Below, piece by piece: positions 38,801-50,800 of a stretch of 64,000 bases of DNA; the first letter of the stretch is position 1, and every line of letters starts with the position of its first letter. The notes beneath the pieces were generated by a model. It was given only the letters and a program-made list of their open reading frames with translations, ran no database searches and was not told the DNA's origin. Source of the DNA: Membranipora membranacea (taxonomy: Eukaryota > Bryozoa > Gymnolaemata > Cheilostomatida > Membraniporidae); the NCBI GenBank assembly GCA_914767715.1, contig OU612073.1, positions 2,542,001 through 2,606,000 on the forward strand. Direction: 5' to 3'. Both the position numbers and the translations under genes were made by a program.

Positions 38801-41800
38801 TTCTGAGTAATTAATAAGTCACATCTGCTATTTTAGATTTTCTCAGTGAACAAGGAACCTGCCACTATTTAATTTTACCAACACCGAAATAATTTCCTTG
38901 AGGGTTCGAATACAGAGGAAAATGAATAGGATTTTTAGTTTCCTATCAATCCTAGAACTAGAATTTATCTTAAACTCCACAAGTCCTAGTGGTAGTTTAT
39001 GATCTCAAATGCTGGTATTGGCGTTCCACTATCAACAACATCAAAATCACAACTGGTTGGGACTAGTCGATAGAGGAATGCAACTACCCGCATTCAGGGC
39101 AGTATTAGAACTCTTAAACACATTGTATAGTAGGGGGGAGAGAGTGATGACTCGCAGGGGTTATGATACTATCCAGTTGGGATAATTGGTAGGTTTTGTC
39201 ATACAGACATTATTCGGTATGACCTGACCGTAGTCATAACCCCAGTCAGTAAGCTGGCTCACCATTAATATTCATTGGATGAGCATAACCCTCTATGAAC
39301 TCATCATAACAATGATTGATGCACAAACTGATATCAATCGTTATTGATACTACGACTGTAGGCTAGTCCTGTGTAATTATGTCAGTGATTCTGTGTATCA
39401 ACAATGTATCAATATAGCCCTCCTCTTTTATTATCCTGTGACATTGTTACCACACAATTCTAGCCTGTCTGTAGCCAGGACAGTCCTTAGCTTTGTCACA
39501 AGGTTATTTTTTTTGGTTAGCCATGTGACACGGCTAAGGTGTCACAGGAAGCTCTTCACTCCTCGATTTTGTCTCAGCTCTATGTATTTTGAGTAATTTG
39601 GTGATCTCGTCATACTGCTGAAGATGTCACTATTTGTTGACACCTTGGTCTAGGCCTACTTCCTCAGTCCGCATGAAATATTTGAAGCAGATTTTTACTT
39701 AATAATGTAATGTGCGTAATGTGGGAATGAATCATTGAGCAGATGATATAATATTAATCTAACAACACGATCTTTCATCATCATTCCAGTTTCTTACTTC
39801 CTTCACCATACCAATGTCAAATGCAAAACAGTTATAATATCATTATCAATCATTGTACTTGATCGTATTTCATAAATTTTTATGTTAGCTTGACCAGTTG
39901 GTGACTTGAACATATAAAACATACATTGTAGGCCTAAGCTAATTAGTGTAATGTAGGCACCATTTAAACGTTATTTTTCTGGCCTGTGTGTTTTAGGATG
40001 CACCAGCCGATGTCCGACCTCCTCCTGCAAATAAGCCGGCAGCGCCTGGTGGGGGCGGAGTCAGAGCTCTACAGAATAAACTAGCTGGTGATATAAAACT
40101 CGGCATGCCTCCTGTCGGCCCAAAAAAACCATGTAAGTATTGCCCTGATTGACCTTAGGGAAGGTAGTTTAACATTCAAACTGCGTCGAGATAGCTGTTT
40201 GTTGAAGCATCAATAATAGACATGCACCGAGTTAGTTTGTGCAATCACCTGTAGACTGATAAGGCCTACTAGTGCAGTTATTAATACTAATATAATTCAA
40301 AGGTGACAAGTGCCAATAGAATTTTAAGTTTAATGAAAAACAATTTAGATTAATCACTTTTATTGAACATTTTAATGGTCTGGCCAAAGTGTTAATGGAT
40401 TCAGTAATATATTCCCTGTTTGGCATTGCCATAAACAAATAAGTCAATATCGGCTGTTTCCTAGTATCACCTTTAACATCCTGGTCAGTTCTATAACTAC
40501 ATGAAAATAGAACTGTTGAAGAGAACACAACCCTGGAATGGTGATAATTTTAAAATTCTGCTATTTAGTAGCCTATCTGGTATGAGGCCTCTACATCAAA
40601 TACAGAATTGATAAAATTGAGTGTTAGTGACCTTTAAACGAATGCTCACAACATTCTATGAAGTCGATTCAATATCAGCCATGATAAAGTTTAGGCTACT
40701 CACGTCATGGCTAGAAGGAAGTGAGTGAAATGTTGAATAGATAAAACATTATTGACCAATGACATGCCATTTAGGATAGTGTCTAGTTGTTAACTATGGC
40801 CACTTTTATATTGGATTTAGCGGGTTATCTATGCATAGGCCCTCATGTATTCATGTTTTAGTTTAGGGCCGTAGATAATCATGGGTATACTTTCAACCTT
40901 CAATTTGATATAATTGATTTACTTCCTTACTCTGGCTGTTAGTTGCCAGTCAGTTTTGCTAGCTTAGTGTACTAGGTCTATTTAACTCTCATTATGAGTT
41001 CTCAAGGTAAGGAAATCAAGGTGGTGACTTTCGATGCCTTGGTTTGTTCATATTCTCAAGAATTTCTTATTCATTGTAAGACATCTCACACACTCATACG
41101 TTTCTTCTTTCTAGTGGCTAATTTTTAATCCTATATTGTTCTGAGGTCAATAAAATCGAACCATTTTCGTCGACAGTTATGTTAGGGCAAGTTTTAAGCA
41201 ATCATTAGTGTGGGTGTCTTGGACTCCTTAGAGTCTGCACCAGATTAAGACAAGTGAGAGATCTAGAAGGAGTAACAGTTGATGACATAATAACTGAATG
41301 TGTCATTACCGTAATGTATGGTTGATGTTACCGTATAGCGACACCTTACTGTATATGTTTTGTTTTTACTTTATAGCGATACCAGGAAGCAAACCTGCTA
41401 AACAGATGGCAGCAGTATTATTTGAGTACAGACCGGAGCAGCCAGATGAACTGGAACTTATGGAGGGAGACGAAGTAGAGATTGTCAAAATGGTGAGCAT
41501 ATTATTTAGCTAACTGTTAGTGGTCATCTGCTTTGAGTGATCATCTACGTGAGTGATCATCTACTATGAGTGATCATCTACTGTGAGTGGTCTTCTACTG
41601 AGAGTGATCATCTACACTATCTATGTATCAGTGATCTCACAGTATATGATCAGTGATCATATGCTGTGAGTGATCATCTACTGTGAGTGATTATCTGCTG
41701 CCAGTGATCAGGTTATGTGAGTGAGCATCCATCTGTCAGTGATCATCTACTGACAGTGATGATATACTGTGACTGGTCCTATTCTGTGAATTAAACATCT

Positions 41801-44800
41801 AAGATTGTCAACAGGCACAGTGCTGACTTGTGTTCTTTGACTTGTTGACTTGTCTAGGTGGTTCATGGGTAGGCCTATCCATAGGGACAGTCGACACTCT
41901 AGTTGAGCCCTTGCTTTAATTCACAATTTATAATGTTTTGCCGAACATATTTATAGCATCAACAATACCAAAACAGTCATCTGTCATGGCTTATTAGCTT
42001 TGTTTGGCAAACTTCTCTGATGGATTGCTGAGAAACACTGTTAACTCCCATAATGCTGAACTTTTATTTCATCAAACAACACAAGGTAGAGATTGGACAA
42101 AAACATTCCATGATCAAGCCCATACCATGGTTGATAATGTCAATCAATGGTATTTAAGCTAATGTGTGCCCTCAGGAGAGATATGTGCCATTTTCATAGT
42201 TCTCACCTCAAAACACAGCACAAGTTCATTTTCGCAAACTATTTGACCCTGACTTGACTACTTTCCAGTACCCCTATGTCAAGCTATAGATTGAGATTGA
42301 GATGCTTTCCATGTATTTTTAGGAGGAAGAAGGCTGGTGGGAAGGCGTCCTGAGAGGAAAGCGTGGAATGTTTCCCAGTAACTTTGTTAAGTTATTAGAC
42401 CACGCCCCTGCGCCACCACAGGCAGGTAGACAGGTCTATCCAACTCCACCAGGTAAGTACCATACAGGGAACTTACTGTACAATCATCAAGCACTCTTAA
42501 CTTGCCTACATCAATGAGCAGTCTGTCTGAGAGTAGGTCGTTGTTTACAATGTTATAACTGGTGTGCTTCTTACTAATGCTTGGTTCACATTGTCCCAGA
42601 TGACACTAGGATGCCATCCCAGATGCTTATCCCAGTCACATTATAACATTCATCCCAGATAGCCATCCCAGTCAATGTGAACCAGAAATTGACACGATCC
42701 CAGACTGTCTGGGTCCGTCTGGGATAGCATCGGGAGAGTTTGACGCTTACGAACTTTCCCGATGCTATCCCAGACTGACCCAGACAGTCTGGGATTGTGT
42801 CATTTTCTGGTTCACATTGACTGAGATGGCTATCTGGGATGAATGTTATAATGTGACTGGGATAAGCATCTGGGATGGCATCCTTGTGTCATCTGGGACA
42901 ATGTGAACCAAGCATAAATATAAATAACCTTTTTATACTGCTCATGGTCAACCCTAATGTGTGGGGATATATAATTAAAAATTGCCCATTTTATTTAGGT
43001 GCAGATAGCAGCTGGCGCACTGTAGATAAGGCGGGCTATTCTTGACAATCTCAGACTATCAATTGATTTTGACAATCTCAGACTATCAATTGATAAATCC
43101 CCCAGATAGGACAACTCTTATCAGCATATGTAGAATATTTCATTGTTCTTCTTTCCTTATTCCATTGTTCTCATCGTAATGTATTCTATTTTTGTCTCCG
43201 TCTAAGACAATGCCATGTAGTGATCTGAGTGCGTATTGGCTGAGTTGTGTTGGTAGGCTTGCTGGTGGCATGTTACTAGTAGGATAACTAGTAATGACTC
43301 ATGTCTTGTGATTGTAGATCATACAGATAATAAATCTAATGATATAGGAGGAATGAGAGGTGCCGCAGCGGCACCACCGGGTGGCAGGCCACCAGTCGAG
43401 GTAGGTTAACTAGCTTCTTCTACTTCTGCTAATATTCTAACGATGACAACATAAATTGCTTTCTTTCTCAATCAGAATCTTAATGCTACCGCTAGCCCCA
43501 AATATGGTCCTGTAACTCAGGCGATATTTTGTTATGTACATCGCCTCACAATTAATCTACCCTCATATTATCACCCATGATTTGGGAATGTGAGTGATTT
43601 ATGGTGTAATTTTGGAAGTTAGAACAATCAAGGCAGGGGTGAGCTGGTAGTCTGCAAAATTTAGCCTATTCCTCATTAACCTTTGGTTTTGTAAACATGC
43701 TGAACACTATACAGGTTTTAGTCCCTTTAGTTAAGACTGTAATAAGCTAGATCAAATCCTGTTAAATCTCAGTACATTGATCTGACTGGCATATACAAAA
43801 ATGGCCGTAGCATAGAAGCATGACGGGTAGTATGACTGCTACATGGTATCGTTTGTTTTATTTCCAGAATTCATACATTGAAGTCTGGGTGAGGGCCAGG
43901 AATAATTGGTGCCAATATTGATTGCAACCTTGTCTCTGTCCTATACAAATTATCAACACTGATTTTTTTATTCAGCTCAATATTCTCATCATTTTCAAAA
44001 AATGCTCCTGTTGAGATGCATTAGCCATTGAAATCATGAAACGACTTATGGTAGAATGGAGGCAGTAAGAAGCGTATATTGTTGGCCCCAGAGGGGAGCT
44101 TTTACTTTTGGCAACAATAAGTTATATCATGTCCCTCATGCAATGGGTTCATTGCCTCATGGATCACGACGAAGACAGTTTTCAGGAAAACCCGCGCTGA
44201 AGGCTTGTTTAGCAGGAAGAGACTTGAGTTAAAGGCTGCTTAAAATATTGAAAATAAGACTCATAATTTAGTTTAAGATGAGGTTAAATTGCAATAGAAG
44301 CTGCACTCAATCATAAGTCATGTGTCTATCTGCCACCATTCTACTGTAGCCATTTGGCAAAGGGTTTAGATGGCGTGCCAATTTCTATCTTGAAAAGCTA
44401 CCCAATATCTCATATGAATCTAAGATAAAAAAATGATTGAAATCACTGTACACAGACCATCTGTGTTGTGATCTAGTCGCTGATTGATGTTACAATCTTC
44501 TGTATAATCAAAATAATCATAACGCTGAACTATCAAACATAGTTATAAACAAACATCGCCAAATACGCCAACTTTTGGTCTTACTCGTATTTGCTAATGT
44601 ACTATTGACACTACAATCTTGCGGGTCAGCTTTTTCTGGTGTTAAGGTAAAACATTCATGATTACTGCAATTTTGTGTAACCTTCATGCAATTCAGTGAT
44701 TTTCCCTGCTAGGAGTTGAAAGTGATGCTGACTGCAGTTTACAAGATATTCTGTGACAGAGTTTGACAATTCGTGCCCGGTGTTTATCCATTGTAGTCAA

Positions 44801-47800
44801 TCATGGCTGTCATTTTTATGTGTAGTTTTGTTGGTGAACATGTTGTGTATCATAAGAAAACTTTTATTATATTATGTTGCTCTGTATATTTGTAGAAGCA
44901 GCCAAAGATGCCCGCACCATCACCAGTAAATGATTCAGCACCTCCACCTGCTCTTCCGAAGAGAAGCCGCGGTAAGCAAACTTCATGACTGCTCATTCAC
45001 TCCCTCCTATCTATCTATCTATCACTCTTTACCAGTCGAATAAAAAAAAGCACGCTCTTTATCATTAATTTGACGAGAGAGTTGGTTAGGGCAAAACACA
45101 ACACTTCTTCTGATCTCATCTCATATTCCATCACCAGTGTTACAATCACAACCTTGCAACCACTCTTTGATTCCTTCATTCTATCGTATCATCACTCTTC
45201 TATAACAGCTACGGTTGCCTTTTCTTCTTCCATCTACTTCATCCACACTCCCTATGCGCCTATTCTTTACAGATGTCATGATTGATACTGAGTCCGCACA
45301 ATCAGAAGATGAACCATTTGCTATTGATCTTTCTAAGAAAAAATTGAAAACTAAGACTCAAAGAAACAGGTTCCCAACCCATCCTGAAGCCATGATGAGT
45401 TCTTCGGAGAATATGTACGGGGAGCACGAAAGATCTCGGCGCAGACGAAGAACTAAAAAGACCAAATCGAAACCTGATGTTGAACAAGCGACAGGAGTAG
45501 AACCCAAAGTGAAGGTCAAGAAATCGAAAAGTCCTTCTCCTGATGACGGTTACAAACCTTCTGATGAGGCACTGGTGTTTTGGGGTAAAGCCGTGGCTTC
45601 TGAATATCTGCCTAATGTCAATAAAGCGAAGTCATTAAACAATGATAGAGACATCCGGAAATCTGCCGTGTCAATTAAAAACAAACAGTCAGCTCCGGCC
45701 AAACTAGCTCCTTCTAGGGAAGCAGATACTTTGGACAAGAAAAGTGTCCTAAAAAAGACGAGGTCGAAGAGTAGAACCACTTCACCAGTGAAGAATTCTA
45801 AGTCACCAGAAAAGACTGCTAAAGGAAAAAGTGGGGACCTAACCAAGCACAGAGAACCAAGTCGTAAACGGTCCAGTAAAGACAATCGACACCAATCGAA
45901 AACCAGACCCCATAAGTCCAATGACAAAAAACAGCAAAGTCCAAGGGACCCCTCTCAAGGTCAACCGAAAGAAACAAAAAAATCATCGTCCAAAAAGAAA
46001 AGTTCAAAGACTGCTGGTGATAAAAAACGTCACAGAAGTCCAAGCGTAAAAAAGAAATCCTCTAAAGAGCATACATTTGAAGACATTTCACAAATTCCTT
46101 CAGATTACATCGCAAGCCCTACTGAGTACAAGAAAGATATTTCGGATCACTCTGTCCAAAATTCGACTGCTTGTGAAAGAGATGCAGAGGTTGATATGCA
46201 ACTGGGTATGAAAAAGAACAAGTTCATGGGCAAGCATGTGCATGTCCACGATGGCTATAGTCAAAAGGTGTGCCAGGTTAGATGCATGTATGAGGAAGGG
46301 AAGCATAGCAGGTGTGCTGAGCAAAATGAGCGAAAACATGAAGAGGACCACATCGATAGCGCAACTTTTCAGCAGACCGCTCCGGTGATTGAGACATTGA
46401 TTGAACTTCAAACTAAAACCAGTGCTGCACCTCAGGTGTTGGACTGCAGTGTTCAGTGTGACAAAAGTGAACGACCATCAGCTCCCTCCGGTGTAGAACA
46501 AAAACTGTTTTCAATTGAACAGACTGTGAAAAACATTCAATCAACTATGTCAGAATTGACAGGACTAATAGGGTCTAGTAGAGCGAGTAGTAAAGAAATC
46601 ATATCAAAGGTTAGTGTATTAGAGCAAGTCTCCTGTTCCAAATCTGATGGTAACACTCTACCGATGGCGAATAGTTTAGATGCTCTGAATGAGATACTTA
46701 GCAGCATTCCACCCCAAATGTCTCACAATGATGAGACGGAAGAAGCTCATGATGTTGAAGAAACTAAGACTGTTTTGCTAACCCCAGAAGACAGCTGCAA
46801 AGTCAGCTCAGAGATGGAGCCAACTGTTGACAAGCAGGAGGCTTCTATTGAAAGCGAAGAGGAAATTGTACAAACTGAAATGGTTGTTAAAGAGCCAGAG
46901 GCCATTAATGATGATGGTGGCCTACATGGGTACGTTCAGGAGACACCTCAGCTTGTGGCTCCCTCTCACCTCTATTACCAACATCATGATATGCCCCCTG
47001 ATACAGATGGTTTCTGTAAAGAGATAGGAGATCAGTTGGACGCTAACACAATCATCACCACCGGAGGTGAGTATGCTGAGGAGCGTTATGGTGCACAAAG
47101 CAGCTATATAATAGACCTCGATGCACTACTAACAAGTGTGCCTCAGCAGTTTTCTGATGGTTTAGTTCTGGAGATGGATTCAGAGTCTGAATCTGGAAGT
47201 GAAGATGAGGACGAGAATCCAGGAGTCATCATCACAGCACTGACTGACTCGATGGCGGAAGAGCTAGAACGAGAGATAACACAGAAATCACCTGAAGCTA
47301 AATCTGAATCTGAGCATATCGATGGTCCTGCAAATGAAAGGGACCTTCTAAGTGATAATGGTGAAGATTTGTCTGAAGACCAGTACCTACACGATGAGCC
47401 TGGAACTATAAAGCTGGTAGAAATTCAACATAGTGATACGAGTAGGATTAAACCATGGCAATATGATGACATAGGTTACTTACATTTATCAGGTGAATTT
47501 GATGAAGAACCATTGAATTCAGGCACTTCTGTGGCCACTGGAAAATCAGAACCTCAAAATTCTCAGTCTTCGTCATCAAATACTGAAGACCCCAAAACAG
47601 TGGTGCAGAGGCTAAAGAGCCATTGGGAATCTCTGGGTGACACTTCACTTCACACTGAGGTGAGTTCCGTGAATGAAACCGAAAGGCTGGGACAGTTGGA
47701 GGGCTCTGTGAATGAAACCGAAAAGCTGGGACAGTTGGAGGACTCAATGAATGAAACTGAAAGGCTGGGACAGTTGGACTCTGTGAATGAAACTGAAAGG

Positions 47801-50800
47801 CTGGGACAGTTAGGGGACTCTGTGTATGAAACTGAAAGGCTGGGACAGTTCGAGGACTCTGTGAATGATCAGACTAGTCATCAGGATATCCCACCTCTGC
47901 CAATGTCCAATGATAATTTAGGGTCCACAACTGGAGGTTCCCTACTGATGGAAGATGATGTCAGCCTCTCAATTGAATCAAGCATTCAGTCCTTTGTTAA
48001 CCCATCTCCACATATACTGCTACCGTTGCAACCTGAGAAAAAGAGAATGTCACTCAAATCAAGGCTAGCAAGAGTTTTTGGTCGGACCAAGAAGGAGAAG
48101 AATGTCGCCAGTCCACCAGCTCACCCTGTCAGTGATAACATTGATGATATGTTTGATAACTTGCCACCACCGTCGACTACCACAGGGAAGGGTAAAAAGG
48201 ATAAAAAATCTACACTCATGAGCGGCAGAGCATCACGACAAGGTAGCATTAAGTCTGTTGTTACGGAATCAAGTGCATCTAGTATTCCAAAAGAACTTGC
48301 ACCTACACTACCTCAAGAAAAATTCAGATTCAGAAACAAGGTGCCAGCCGGAGCGAAGAACACTATAAAGGAGGACTCCATTTCTTTTGATAATCAAACT
48401 GATAATGTGCAAGGACAACTAGATTCGCTGTTAGTGTAAGCATTATATCAGAGCAACATAAACATATACACTTGATTGTACATGTTTAAGGGGTGCAACA
48501 ACAAGCCAAGTCAGCAATGAACATGTCTCAAGTTCAAACAGCTCTAACCTGGAGAAAGTACATGATTCCTACTACAGGCAAGAGTAATTGAGCACTACAG
48601 GATAACCTGTAAGGGGTGAAAGCAACAATGTGTAACCTTGCTGAAAACACTGGGAGAGGCAACGTGACCAGCCTTATGGCTAGAGGTGATTACGAGCATA
48701 ATACCAAACTTCCATGCAGAAAATGGGATTAAATGGGATATATTGATGCTACAATGGTCAGTCAGGTTAGCAGCCTTGTTGGTGAATGCCCCTTAGTCCG
48801 AGAGGTATACAACCACTGATAGAGCAAGGATGGCTCAGTATTTGACCATGTGGGTACAACACCAGTGTCACTGCTTTTGCTCGATGATTACAGTATTCTA
48901 AGGCGCCAGTGTGCTATTTCTCCCAGCAAATATAAAAAAATAAAAATAAAATGTATAAACGAAAGGATATAAAATGGTCCAGTATTTCTATAATTTTCGC
49001 CAGTGGGTAATAAAGTTGTACTCAATACAAAGAGCTTACTCCTCATGTGCCGCCTACCTATGAACTCACACACTGTTGTGTATTTAATTAAACTTGAGTA
49101 CTGCTGGGAATGTGGTGATTTATGACTAAATTGAGGTACAAGTGCCTAATTGATGGTTATACTCACCATTTATGGAGTGGTTGGCTCTTTGAGCAGGTAA
49201 TTGGTGCTCATTTCTCAGCATGTACATAAGATGTGTACTATGGGCTAACATGCACTGGAATATTAACTTTGCAGTGCCACATCTTGATGATAAATCTTAG
49301 AACGAAATGAAAGTAGACCATCAGAACTTTGATAGGACGATATCGATTGAAAAGATGAACATCTAAACAAACAAACTTTTTATTTTATGGTAGGCTCATA
49401 AAACAGTAAGTTTGCTCCCATCGCCTTCTTCTCTTCTGCTCACCATATATCTCTACCAGAGAATGAGTCTTTTTCCTGCGATGACTTTCCCTCGCACCTT
49501 GCCTTGAACTGTTTACCAGTTTAATGCAACAATATCATTCAGATCAGTCTTGACCAATTTACACCAAAGACCATCCAGCATAGAAATCATTCTCTGTCTC
49601 ATACTCTGTCATTCTCACAACTAATAGTTCCTATTGCAAATGTGTATGCAATGATTTTTTGTACCCGACTCAAAAAACTAAAAAACTCCACAAAATTTCC
49701 TAGTGACACATTAAATGTTATGTACAATACATACTTCAAGACTACCCAAAGACCAATACATGTCATAGTCCGGCGGTTGCTTACGATAAATCTATGTCAG
49801 AGCGTTGAATTTTTTCACCATGCAAGTCTGACACAACTTTATCATAAGTAACTGCCTGACTATAACATGCATTGGTCTTTGGGTAGCCTTTAAATCGGTG
49901 CACATAACTCCATAGAAATGATATCAAAATGCTTAGATAAACTCTCCTTTGCATACTGTGACGTCTTAATGATCTGACTTGTTTTGTTCCCTGCAGGTGT
50001 CCGAGCTAAAGTTATATACTCATACCACGCACAGAATGAGGACGAGCTAACTCTGGAGGAAGGACAGATGCTCATAGTTACTGATCAGGTTAGTACAAAT
50101 GGGCCATTACTATCATCAATGACTCATCGATGAATTGATCTATTGTGGTGTACAAAATCAGCATCTAATTGATACTTTTTGGGTAGCTAGGTAGTGAGTC
50201 CAAACTTCAGTATAAACTGAACTACGAGTCCACAGGGGTGTTCCATTTTAGAGCTCGACTGGAAGGTACTTGAATTAAACTTATTAATAAAAAAGGTACT
50301 TATAACCTTCGCTATTCTAGCAGAGATAATGAAATAAGAGGGTAGCAATTTTTTTTGGGTCAATATTATTGTACTTTGAAAAACAAAACCCGTCTCAAAC
50401 TTTCATTGAATAATTGACAAATGATTTATATAAAGCAAAAAATAAACTCAGCAAAGTGCTAATTTGTATGATGGTGAAGACTGTTTGATACTCGCAATTT
50501 GGCGTAATGAAGCTTCAAAAGTCTGGCAAATAGCAAGATAGATTCCACCCAATGAACTCCCTCTCATTGGCCATTGCTCCATCAAACGTATGTGGGGTCA
50601 GATAAGGGTTACATGTATGTGAATCATTAAGGTGCTCCTAGTAAGCACGATTATGTTTACCAGAAATCCACACAAAAAAACAATAAGTCAATTAGAAAGA
50701 TAAGTTTTGTAAAAAATATTTACAGAAATTAGAAGACCCTGGTTGGTGGAAAGGAGAGATTGGTGGCAGAGTTGGAGTATTCCCTGATAATTTTGTAGAA

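Noticed and set aside
45215-45272. ATG at 45215 as the start of an independent 1074-aa gene
   Set aside because: The region before 45273 is intron with a pyrimidine-rich acceptor. The phase after the acceptor matches the upstream adaptor exon exactly, so the long frame is better read as an alternative exon.
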